From an uncultured Thermoanaerobaculum sp. (GTDB lineage: Bacteria > Acidobacteriota > Thermoanaerobaculia > Thermoanaerobaculales > Thermoanaerobaculaceae): DNA of 41,029 nucleotides. The DNA is taken from assembly GCA_937934115.1 (NCBI GenBank), contig CALHAH010000038.1:1-41029 (forward strand), in the 5' to 3' direction. A program made the position numbers and the translations under genes. The notes under the pieces are model-generated. The model was given only the letters and a program-made list of their open reading frames with translations. It was not told where the DNA came from and searched no databases. Shown here in pieces: positions 15,714 through 23,210 of this stretch (position 1 is its first letter; each line of letters starts with the position of its first letter).

Positions 15714-16598
15714 ATGCTCATCCTCATTTGTGATGCGTTTGATCCCTCTTTGCCCGAAAAGCTGCGCCGTTTCGGCGAGGTCACCGAAGACGTGAACCGC
15801 TTGCCGGAAGCGGAGGTGGCCCTCGTCCGTTCCAAGACCAAATGCACCGCCGAGTGGATGGCGCAAGCTCGCAAGCTGAAGCTCCTCATTCGCGGCGGGG
15901 TTGGCATGGACAACATAGACCTGGAAGCGGCCAAGGCACGCGGGATTAAGGCGGTCAACACGCCAAAGGCGTCCGCCGTGGCGGTGGCGGAGCTCACCAT
16001 GGCGTTCATGTTGGCCTTACCTAACCGCCTGGTGGAGGCCCACAATTCAATGAAAGAAGGCAAGTTCCTCAAAAAAGAGCTCAAGCGCACAGAGCTTTTG
16101 GGTAAAACCTTAGGGCTGGTGGGCATAGGCAACATTGGGCACGAGGTGGCGGTGCGTGCCCGCGCCTTTGGCATGAGGGTTTTGGCCTACGACCCTTATG
16201 TAAAGCAATCCCAATCGGCCATTTTGGTGGCAAGCCTCAAGGAGCTTCTACCCCAGGCAGATTACGTGTCGCTGCACGTGCCCCTCACCGAGGAGACCAA
16301 AGGCCTTATCAACAAGCAAACCCTGGCCCTCATGAAGGACGGTGCCTTCCTCATCAACACCGGGCGAGGGAAGTGCGTGGTGGAGGAAGACGTGGCCGAG
16401 GCACTGCGCAGCGGCAAGCTGGCGGGTTACGCCACGGATGTCTACTCTTCCGAGCCACCAGAGCCTGGAAACCCGCTGCTTTCCGCGCCAAACACCCTGC
16501 TTACACCCCACATTGGCGCCTCTTCCAAGGAAAACCTTTTGCGTATTGGTGACGAAGTGGTGAAGCTGTTGGAGGAATACACCGGCAAGCGGGCGTAA
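15714..16598 (+). CDS. serA: D-3-phosphoglycerate dehydrogenase, short form
   Basis: Catalyses the first step of serine synthesis, oxidising 3-phosphoglycerate with NAD+. The 294 residues contain the NAD loop GLVGIGNIGHEVA near residue 135 and the catalytic set: Arg in INTGRGKCV, Glu in YSSEPPEPG and His in LTPHIGASS. There is no C-terminal ACT domain, so direct serine feedback through ACT is not expected. A related hydroxyacid dehydrogenase is possible, but the next gene is serC. ATG 15714 has AAAGGAG seven bases upstream. Confidence 0.88.
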   Translation: MLILICDAFDPSLPEKLRRFGEVTEDVNRLPEAEVALVRSKTKCTAEWMAQARKLKLLIRGGVGMDNIDLEAAKARGIKAVNTPKASAVAVAELTMAFMLALPNRLVEAHNSMKEGKFLKKELKRTELLGKTLGLVGIGNIGHEVAVRARAFGMRVLAYDPYVKQSQSAILVASLKELLPQADYVSLHVPLTEETKGLINKQTLALMKDGAFLINTGRGKCVVEEDVAEALRSGKLAGYATDVYSSEPPEPGNPLLSAPNTLLTPHIGASSKENLLRIGDEVVKLLEEYTGKRA

Positions 16599-16617
16599 GC
16601 TTGCCAAGGAGGCCCAC

Positions 16618-17706
16618 ATGAACCGTGCCCATAACTTCAACCCCGGTCCTGCAGCCCTCCCCGTGGAGGTGCTGCAAAAAATCCAGGCGGAGCTTTTGGA
16701 TTTTGCCGGTACCGGCATGTCCATTTTGGAAGTTTCCCATCGCTCCAAGGACTATGAGGCCGTGCACAACGCTGCCCAAGCCTTGATGCGCGAGCTTTTA
16801 GGCATTCCGGAGAATTACCACATCTTGTTTTTGGGCGGTGGTGCTTCGCTGCAGTTTTCCATGGTTCCCATGAACCTCCTGGGCCCAGGGGTTGCGGCAG
16901 ACTACGTCATTACCGGTGCCTGGTCACAAAAGGCCTTTAAAGAAGCCAAGCTGGTAGGCAATCCGCGCATCGCGGCCACCACCGAAGTGGACGGCAAGTT
17001 TACCCGCATCCCCAAACAGGAGGAGCTGCAACTGGATCCCCAGGCTCGCTACGTGCACATCACCTCCAACAACACCATCTTCGGCACCCAGTGGCACACC
17101 TTCCCTAACACAGGTTCGGTACCCATCGTGGCTGATATGTCCTCGGATTTTTTGTGGCGTCCTTTCGATATTCAGCCCTTCGGTCTTATCTACGGCGGCG
17201 CGCAGAAGAACCTCGGGCCGGCCGGTGTCACTGTGGTCATCATTCGCGAGGACCTTCTGGCCGCCTGCCGCGAAGACATCCCCATCATCCTGCGCTACAA
17301 AACCCACGCCCAGGACAACTCGCTGTACAACACACCCCCGGTTTTTGCCATTTACATCGTCAAGCTGGTTCTGGAATGGATTAAGGAAAAGGGCGGACTG
17401 GCTTGGATGGAGCAAGAAAACAGGGCAAAGGCTGAGCGAATTTACGGAGTCATTGACTCCTACCCGGAGTTTTACCGGGCTCCCGTGGCCAAAGACTCCC
17501 GTTCCTTCATGAACGCCGTCTTCCGGCTTCCCTCTGAAGATTTGGAAAACACGTTCCTAGAAGGGGCCAAGGCCCACCGCTTCGTAGGGCTCAAAGGTCA
17601 CCGCTCGGTGGGTGGCATTCGCGTGTCCATGTACAACTACGTGCCCCGGTCCTCGGTGGAAGCCCTCGCCGAGTACATGGAGGCGTTTGCCCGCGCCCAC
17701 GCGTAA
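16618..17706 (+). CDS. serC: Phosphoserine aminotransferase
   Basis: A 362-residue PLP enzyme converting 3-phosphohydroxypyruvate and glutamate to phosphoserine. The family start NFNPGPAALP, the segment FLGGGASLQF, ITSNNTIFGTQW, the PLP lysine in YGGAQKNLGPAGV near residue 200 and the end motif KGHRSVGGIRVSMYN are all present. It lies 19 bases after serA with a GGAGG box and is followed by a strong terminator. Confidence 0.96.
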   Translation: MNRAHNFNPGPAALPVEVLQKIQAELLDFAGTGMSILEVSHRSKDYEAVHNAAQALMRELLGIPENYHILFLGGGASLQFSMVPMNLLGPGVAADYVITGAWSQKAFKEAKLVGNPRIAATTEVDGKFTRIPKQEELQLDPQARYVHITSNNTIFGTQWHTFPNTGSVPIVADMSSDFLWRPFDIQPFGLIYGGAQKNLGPAGVTVVIIREDLLAACREDIPIILRYKTHAQDNSLYNTPPVFAIYIVKLVLEWIKEKGGLAWMEQENRAKAERIYGVIDSYPEFYRAPVAKDSRSFMNAVFRLPSEDLENTFLEGAKAHRFVGLKGHRSVGGIRVSMYNYVPRSSVEALAEYMEAFARAHA

Positions 17707-17725
17707 CCGCAAAAGCCCCAATGCT

Positions 17726-17754
17726 AAAGGGCGGGAGTTTACCCGCCCTTTTTT
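17726..17754. terminator. Bidirectional terminator after serC
   Basis: AAAGGGCGGG, loop, CCCGCCCTTT followed by further T residues: a 7-bp GC stem extended by A-T pairs with T6 on the plus strand. On the minus strand the same hairpin is followed by TTTAGC, so it can also end the converging membrane-protein gene, whose stop codon (17753-17755) touches it. Confidence 0.85.
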
Positions 17755-18556
17755 ATTGTGGCTGCCTCGTCCAGTCAATTTCGCTGCCGAGGAGTGAATG
17801 GGGGATAGCAAAAACCCCCACGGTGATGATGGCGGCCACCAAAACCGGCCACTGGCGGTCACCGCGGCTGCGGATGGCTGCCCACCCCCAAGCCAAAACC
17901 ACCGCCAGCGTTTTGGTGTCGGTAAGGTCCTGACCCACCGGAAAGCCCGTCCAATAGGCACCAAAAGCGGCCTTTTGCACCAGAGGGCCCAAAACCAACC
18001 CTCCAAAAGTTAAAAGCGCCAGGGTTGGCCACACGTACGCCCGTGCCTGCTTCTCGCCAAAAATCACAGCTAGCCCAGCACGGTTAGCCAGCATCATCCC
18101 CAAAAACATGGCCACAATGTGGGGAAGCAACAAACCCGTGGACACGTGACCTTTAAACCGCACCACCACCGGCTCCCCAGGCACCATCGTGCCGCCGCCC
18201 ATCGTGCCTTGCCGAGCAATCATGAACTGATAGGCCAGTTTGCCGGCCGGGGGTTGCTCGGGGAGAAAGGCCCACAGCTGGTTCCCTTCGCTGGAAAGCG
18301 CCAAAAGCTGCCAGTCCTCGTGGCTGGGCACCCGCCGGCAACGGACAAAGCCGGTCCATGGCCCGCCGGCAACCGTCAGCCAAACCTTAAGGTCCTTCCC
18401 CACTTCCGCAGAACGAGGTAAGCGAAAGCGTACCTTTTCCCCCGTGGGGAGGTGGAGCTCGCCCCGCACTGGCCACGTAGGTCCCGAAAGGCGCTGCCAC
18501 ACCGCCGCTGCCACCGTAAGCACCAAAGCCAAAACCCAAAGCGCCGCCCTTTTCAT
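17753..18556 (-). CDS. Integral membrane protein of unknown function
   Basis: I do not recognise this 267-residue protein. It opens with a membrane segment or signal anchor (about residues 4-20), followed by a beta-rich outside domain of about 100 residues with Trp and Pro (GGPWTGFVRCRR; FLPEQPPAGKLAYQF). Four hydrophobic segments fill the C-terminal half (from LLPHIVAMFLGMMLANR onward). Histidines at the edges of membrane segments (LLPHIV and AIPHSLLGSE) could bind metal or heme, but that is speculation. The layout is a periplasmic sensor-like domain tethered to a small membrane module. ATG 18556 is chosen as the start before the signal; the upstream frame overlaps the divergent thioesterase gene. 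Confidence 0.7.
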   Translation of the reverse strand: MKRAALWVLALVLTVAAAVWQRLSGPTWPVRGELHLPTGEKVRFRLPRSAEVGKDLKVWLTVAGGPWTGFVRCRRVPSHEDWQLLALSSEGNQLWAFLPEQPPAGKLAYQFMIARQGTMGGGTMVPGEPVVVRFKGHVSTGLLLPHIVAMFLGMMLANRAGLAVIFGEKQARAYVWPTLALLTFGGLVLGPLVQKAAFGAYWTGFPVGQDLTDTKTLAVVLAWGWAAIRSRGDRQWPVLVAAIITVGVFAIPHSLLGSEIDWTRQPQ

Positions 18557-18614
18557 AGCGACGCATTCTGCCACGAAGTGAGTTTCTGTGGCTACAATGC
18601 CACTGGGAGGGAGC

Positions 18615-19076
18615 ATGGAGCAAGCACTGCAGGACAAATACGCAGCGCAAACGCGCTGTTTTGGTTGTGGACCTGCCAATCCCAAAGGCTTGCACATTAA
18701 AAGCTTTCCTGAAGGGGACCAGCTGGTGTGCCGGTTTATTCCCGAAGAGCACCACGAGGGCTTCCCGGGCTTCCTCAACGGAGGTGTTATTGGCACGCTT
18801 TTCGACTGCCACATGAACTGGACCGCGGCGTACTACCTCATGCAGCGGGACGGTCTCCCCTCTCCTGCTCCTACCGTCACCGCCGAGTTTTCCGTGGAAC
18901 TTCCCAAGCCCACGCCGTCTCGCCACGAGGTGGTTATTCGCGCTCGGGTGGTGGAAGCCCAAGGTCGCCGGGTAAAAGTTCAGGGGGAATTGTGGGCCGG
19001 CGGCGAGGTCACCGCTCGAGCTTCCGGCACCTTTGTGGCCGTCAAAGAAGGCCACCCCGCCTGGGGGCGATGGTAG
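18615..19076 (+). CDS. PaaI-like hotdog-fold thioesterase
   Basis: 153 residues with the start signature CFGCGPANPKGLHIKSF and the hotdog helix region FLNGGVIGTLFDCHMNW, where the usual HGG is NGG and an Asp follows as the likely catalytic acid. Such proteins hydrolyse acyl-CoA or acyl-ACP thioesters; the acyl group cannot be told. ATG 18615 follows GGGAGG; a -10-like TACAAT at 18593-18598 lies just upstream without a clear -35. It is divergent from the membrane-protein gene. Confidence 0.8.
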   Translation: MEQALQDKYAAQTRCFGCGPANPKGLHIKSFPEGDQLVCRFIPEEHHEGFPGFLNGGVIGTLFDCHMNWTAAYYLMQRDGLPSPAPTVTAEFSVELPKPTPSRHEVVIRARVVEAQGRRVKVQGELWAGGEVTARASGTFVAVKEGHPAWGRW

Positions 19077-19149
19077 TGCGGTTTTTGCGGGGTGATGTGG
19101 CCAATCCTTACCCAGACCTGCCCATGCAGCGTGTTCCCTTTCCCGTGTT

Positions 19150-20019
19150 TTACCGAAACATCCCCGGCCGCACCATGCCCACAACGTAATGCCACCGGAA
19201 GTCCAAGTCCCACAGCTTTCGCCGATACCCTCTGCCGGGCAGGATCAAAGTCAACGCCCGCACAGCCCAAGCGACCAATGGTTTCACGAGGAAAGTCCAC
19301 GCTAACTCCGGGTGACGCCGAACCGCGCGCCTTGCCCCCGCGCCCGCCATACGCGCGCGCACTCGAAAGTCCTCCGGTCCGTGGTACAGGTGGTCGTGGT
19401 AACAGCTAGCATCGGGGAGGTAAAGGATCTTCCAACCCCGTCGCCAAAGGCGGTAGCCCCACTCGCTGTCCTCTCCCGCAGCTCCGGGAAATCCTTCATC
19501 CAAGGGCTCAGCGAGCACCCAGGATCGTGGCACGGAAAGGTTCGTTGTCCAACAAGCATCCCAGGGAATAAAACCGTACGGTTTTAGCCTGGAAAAGTTG
19601 AACTGGTGGCCGGCAGGTGCTAGCCAGTCCATGTACGGCGTGGTGGAGGCCTCCGGGTCCCAAGCCGTATGACCAAGAATCCCCACAGGCCCGAACCTCC
19701 TGTGCGCTTCCCAGTGAGATCGCACGCAGGCGGGGTGTGGACGGGTGTCGTCGTTGAGGAACAAAACCACCGGTGCACCGGCCACCCGACACCCCAAGTT
19801 GCGGGCGGCGGCCGCTCCCCGACGCGGCTGCGCCGCCACTGAAAGCGGAAAAGGCCAGGACCTTTCCACAACCCTTCGCGTCTCGGGGTCCTCACCGTCC
19901 ATAACCACCACCACTTCAAAGGACGGCGTTTTCTCCTCCTGCGCCCCCAGGGCTTCCAGCACTCTAGCGAGCTTGAAAGCTCTCCCTGCCGTGGGAATAA
20001 CCACGCTGAAGGCGTTCAT
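19150..20019 (-). CDS. Glycosyltransferase family 2 protein
   Basis: 289 residues with a GT-A fold: FSVVIPTAGRAFKLARVLEA at the start, VVVMDGEDPETRR, the DXD-like LFLNDDTRPHP near residue 95 and the acidic catalytic segment GEDSEWGYRLWRRGWK near 180. It probably adds a sugar from a nucleotide donor to a lipid or cell-envelope glycan. It starts two bases after the stop of the multi-pass protein gene, so the two are likely cotranscribed and act on the same glycan. Its 3' end converges on the thioesterase gene. Confidence 0.85.
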   Translation of the reverse strand: MNAFSVVIPTAGRAFKLARVLEALGAQEEKTPSFEVVVVMDGEDPETRRVVERSWPFPLSVAAQPRRGAAAARNLGCRVAGAPVVLFLNDDTRPHPACVRSHWEAHRRFGPVGILGHTAWDPEASTTPYMDWLAPAGHQFNFSRLKPYGFIPWDACWTTNLSVPRSWVLAEPLDEGFPGAAGEDSEWGYRLWRRGWKILYLPDASCYHDHLYHGPEDFRVRARMAGAGARRAVRRHPELAWTFLVKPLVAWAVRALTLILPGRGYRRKLWDLDFRWHYVVGMVRPGMFR

Positions 20020-20021
20020 AT

Positions 20022-21380
20022 CTACCCACGCCCCATGATCCACGCCTTACCCCCTTGCCGATGCCCTGCCCCTCCTTTTCTTTTTACCCGCGTCGGCAAC
20101 AACCCTGCCCCGAGCACACACACCGCAGGAATTATCGGGTATCGGTAGCGGTCCATAACACCAGTCACCAGGTAAGGCGCCGAGTATGCCACGGTCAACG
20201 CGATGATCAACCACCATTCCCCAGCTCGCTGACGGCAAGCAGCTACGCATGCCAACAGTAACACTATCCCAGGAACAAGCCAAAGGAGCCTTTTTGCCAG
20301 TAATCGAGTCCCACCCCGATCCCAATTTTTTCTTTCGTAAAGGAAATAGAAAAAACCGGTCCTGCGCAGTGTGTTCAAGACAAAATTAGCCAACGAAGTA
20401 CTTGACAGCATCTCCTTGAACTTACTCTGCACATAGACAATCTCACCCAATTCTCGGTACTTGCGGAATTCGTCGGGATTCTGGCTTGGGTGATACATTG
20501 CTAAAACCCGATCGTTGAAAAGGCCTTTTGCTTCCACGCGATTCCCCAAGTATACTTCAAACCCCGCATTCGATTTTACAGGTACTAGCCCGCCCAGGCG
20601 CTCCCGTTGCCATAAAATGTAGGGGGCAACAATAACAGTCATCACAATGCCAATTACGAACAAATGAATAAAACTTTCTGCGCTCTTTTTGGTTAACCAA
20701 GTAACAAACCAAGCAACAAGGGCAGCAGTCAAGAACCCTGGAAAAACGAGGCCACTTATCCCAGCCACGGTACCCAAAGAAGCAGCCGCCACGGTTCCAG
20801 GCTGGCGATAGTACCTCAGGCTGGCCATTAAAAGTGCCGCAAAGCCCAATGTTACAAAATTAAAATCCAAGTGTCCTGTAACGCGAAAGATCCAGGAGTC
20901 GTATGGGAGTATTGCAAAGGAAGCCGCTGCCAATGCCGCCTTGATCAGATCAGAAAACAACTTTAAAGCTATCCGGTATACAATGCAACATATAACTACG
21001 GAGCATACAAGTGAAAAGAGAAAAACGAAAAGGATAGACTCGAAAGAGAAACAGCCAAACAGCAGAAAAGCTATAACGTAAGGGACTACGACCCCCGGGG
21101 CAATCCATGCAGTCGGCCCCGAGCGCGCACCAAAGGGATCGGAGTAGCCTTCAGCTTTGCACACTATTGCGCAGGCTATGCTCGACGCTTCCCAACCAAA
21201 GGATTGCAAGTGGGGCTGGTCATCCTGCGAAGACCATTTCTGCAGGTTTTCTGTGTCTTGAAAGAAATAGTCGAAATGTTCAGGAATTGATTGGCTTAGA
21301 AAGAACAGACGGATTGTAATCCCCAAACCAGCGATCAAGTATAGGATCATTCGCGCCCGCACGTTGCGAATTCTTAACAT
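20022..21380 (-). CDS. Multi-pass membrane protein, GT39/PMT-like glycosyltransferase
   Basis: About 452 residues with some ten hydrophobic segments and an N-terminal outside loop that has acidic residues and WxAPG (TAWIAPGVVVPYVIAFLLFG). This resembles GT39/ArnT-type enzymes that use polyprenyl-phosphate sugars. The similarity is general and no catalytic residue is certain. The region 20.3-21.4 kb is visibly AT-richer than everything around it, a sign of acquisition from elsewhere. The start is uncertain: ATG 21380 lies inside a promoter-like sequence, ATG 21350 is just downstream of it, and no ribosome-binding site is clear for either. Confidence 0.6.
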   Translation of the reverse strand: MLRIRNVRARMILYLIAGLGITIRLFFLSQSIPEHFDYFFQDTENLQKWSSQDDQPHLQSFGWEASSIACAIVCKAEGYSDPFGARSGPTAWIAPGVVVPYVIAFLLFGCFSFESILFVFLFSLVCSVVICCIVYRIALKLFSDLIKAALAAASFAILPYDSWIFRVTGHLDFNFVTLGFAALLMASLRYYRQPGTVAAASLGTVAGISGLVFPGFLTAALVAWFVTWLTKKSAESFIHLFVIGIVMTVIVAPYILWQRERLGGLVPVKSNAGFEVYLGNRVEAKGLFNDRVLAMYHPSQNPDEFRKYRELGEIVYVQSKFKEMLSSTSLANFVLNTLRRTGFFYFLYERKNWDRGGTRLLAKRLLWLVPGIVLLLACVAACRQRAGEWWLIIALTVAYSAPYLVTGVMDRYRYPIIPAVCVLGAGLLPTRVKRKGGAGHRQGGKAWIMGRG

Positions 21381-21400
21381 AGATTGTAGCCAGGTGTCAA
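21372..21400 (-). promoter_or_regulatory. Promoter-like sequence before the multi-pass protein gene
   Basis: Minus-strand TTGACA (21400-21395), 17 bases, TTAAGA (21377-21372). If used, transcription starts near 21365 and translation would begin at ATG 21350. It lies in the AT-rich stretch, where chance matches are more likely. Confidence 0.35.
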
Positions 21401-21477
21401 AAGAAACAGCTGTCGACCAGAAGAAAGGCGGCTCACACTCACGTCCGAGCAATTGCGCTTGCTATAGCTGTTACAAC

Positions 21478-22320
21478 CTAAATCGGGCCCTGCATCTCTT
21501 GGCTCGAGCTACTCCCTGCGTGCGCGCGGAGCCATGGCAACAACAAATCACGGAAAGAACTCGGTTGCTCCAGCGGCACCAAGTGGCCGCAGTGTGGTAC
21601 TACGGTCAGGCGGGCGTTGGGCAGCATGGCAGCGAGTTTTTCTGCCATTTCGCAAAACTGTGGAACATCGTGCTCGCCGCGGATAACGTGCACCGGGCAG
21701 GTAACATCGCTCAGGCGCTCCGTGAGTTTCCAGTGGCGATCGGGAGGATCCTTTTCCGTTGCCAAATACTCGCCGGCGGGAAACTGCAAGACCATGGCTT
21801 GCAGTTTTTCCCGACACCGCGGGTTTTCCCAAGCGGAGCGCAGGAGAGGATGGGGAAGCCACAACTCTTGCACCGCCTGACGCACGCCCCTTTCCCGAAT
21901 GGCTTGAGCAAAGCGCTTAAAAAACGCCCAAAATTCTGAAGGCAGCGGGTAGTCAGGGACCAAGGGGCCCACCAGAACTAAGGACCGCACCGCGTGCGGG
22001 TAACGCAAAGCCGCTTCCAGAGCAATACCTCCCCCTTTGGATAGCCCCACCACGTGCGCTGGGGCAGCGTTCCAATGCTCCAAAACCGCACACAAATCCC
22101 CAGCGTGATCCCCCCAACGGTACCCTGCCGGCGGTGACGAGGATCCCCCGTGCCCGCGCTGGTCGTAGCGAATGACGCGCAAACCAGCTTCCACAAGCGC
22201 CGGCGCCACGTCATCAAAAACCGAAAGGTCCAAGCTGTGCCCGTGCAGCAGGACCACCGGTTCTCCTTGGCCTTCTACCAGCACCCGCAGCCGTACACCC
22301 GGCGCAACCTCAAGCTGCAT
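21478..22320 (-). CDS. Alpha/beta hydrolase
   Basis: 280 residues with the catalytic triad in order: Ser in HVVGLSKGGGIAL (nucleophile elbow), Asp in IRGEHDVPQF and His in VPHCGHLVPLEQ. The oxyanion-hole motif VVLLHGHSLD is near residue 25. The substrate is unknown; relatives include esterases, lactonases and 3-oxoadipate enol-lactonases. ATG 22320 shares its A with the TGA of the lipoprotein gene (TGATG), so it is coupled to the pseudokinase-lipoprotein unit. Confidence 0.85.
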   Translation of the reverse strand: MQLEVAPGVRLRVLVEGQGEPVVLLHGHSLDLSVFDDVAPALVEAGLRVIRYDQRGHGGSSSPPAGYRWGDHAGDLCAVLEHWNAAPAHVVGLSKGGGIALEAALRYPHAVRSLVLVGPLVPDYPLPSEFWAFFKRFAQAIRERGVRQAVQELWLPHPLLRSAWENPRCREKLQAMVLQFPAGEYLATEKDPPDRHWKLTERLSDVTCPVHVIRGEHDVPQFCEMAEKLAAMLPNARLTVVPHCGHLVPLEQPSSFRDLLLPWLRAHAGSSSSQEMQGPI

Positions 22321-23210
22321 CACCGCACCCAAAAGGAAAAGCTCACCGCTTTTTCCAGCTCGTTGCCGGAAGCATCCTCCACGGCACCAGCATCCAACGT
22401 GGCGTACACCTTTTCCCGGCTTACCGGTGCCGTGCTTTCCCACACTACCCACCAGCGGTTGGCGTCGTAGCTGGCAATGCCGGCGATGAGCCCGGAGCGT
22501 TCACCCAGGACACGCACCTTTTTGGGGTCGAGGGAGGTGGGGGCGAGGGGTTCGGAAAAAACCCAAATGAGCTTAAGAGGGCCAGGGGGCACGTGAGCCC
22601 CAGCCGCCGGAAAGTGGGAGGTAACCACCGGGGCGACACGGTCCGATGCCTCCGGCCAGCCGGCAGCGAGGTTCAAGGTCACGTGAAACGCCACATCCCA
22701 AAGCTGCGGCGGAGGCAAAGGCGGCTCCGGCAGGTCCACATCCTTAAACCACTTGGATAAGGCCACCGCCACCACGGCCACCACCACCACGCCGGCTACC
22801 ACAAGGGCCACGGGCAGGTGTTCTAGAACCGCCTGCACCTGCACCATTTCCCCGGCTTGCAGGGTGAACTTCTTTGGTTTTTCGGAAAGAGGAACGATCT
22901 TCCCATGTTCGTCCAGGCGGGCAGGGAAACGTAAGCGGTAGCGTCCAGGAGCAAGGCCAGCAAGCGTCCAGCGGGGTTCTAAGGAGCGAAAGACAGGTTG
23001 CCAGCGACCCTGGTCTTTATATTCCAACTCCGAAAGTACCCCTGGCGGCCCAGGCTCGCCCCGGCGGCGGGCGGCGTCGTCCGCAAAAATGATGACCGTA
23101 ACCCCAGCTTCAGGCCGACCTCGTTTTTGGCTTTGGGTTTGGACCGAAAAGCAACCGGAAAGCTGGAAAGCCAGAAAGAGGGCTAAAAGACGTGCGGCAA
23201 AGGGCCTCAC
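22320..23210 (-). CDS. Lipoprotein with C-terminal Ig-like (Big_5-type) domain
   Basis: 296 residues. The signal ends in lipobox LSGC (Cys20 by the GTG start). Then comes a beta-rich domain (RWTLAGLAPGRYRLRFPARL), a strongly hydrophobic stretch PVALVVAGVVVVAVVAVAL near residue 135 that should span the inner membrane, a Pro-rich linker and a C-terminal domain like SbsA Ig-like Big_5. The last shows PVVTSHFPAAGAHVPPG, LIWVFSEPL and ending EDASGNELEKAVSF. A lipoprotein with an added membrane span is unusual. GTG 23210 overlaps the pseudokinase stop (GTGA), with GGAGGGGGC just upstream. Function unknown; translational coupling suggests it works with the pseudokinase. Confidence 0.7.
   Translation of the reverse strand: MRPFAARLLALFLAFQLSGCFSVQTQSQKRGRPEAGVTVIIFADDAARRRGEPGPPGVLSELEYKDQGRWQPVFRSLEPRWTLAGLAPGRYRLRFPARLDEHGKIVPLSEKPKKFTLQAGEMVQVQAVLEHLPVALVVAGVVVVAVVAVALSKWFKDVDLPEPPLPPPQLWDVAFHVTLNLAAGWPEASDRVAPVVTSHFPAAGAHVPPGPLKLIWVFSEPLAPTSLDPKKVRVLGERSGLIAGIASYDANRWWVVWESTAPVSREKVYATLDAGAVEDASGNELEKAVSFSFWVR

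Noticed and set aside
19070-19189. 39-codon plus-strand ORF overlapping the thioesterase stop (ATGGTAG)
   Set aside because: It could be a coupled small gene, but it runs into the end of the GT2 gene on the other strand and has no recognisable feature, so I do not call it.
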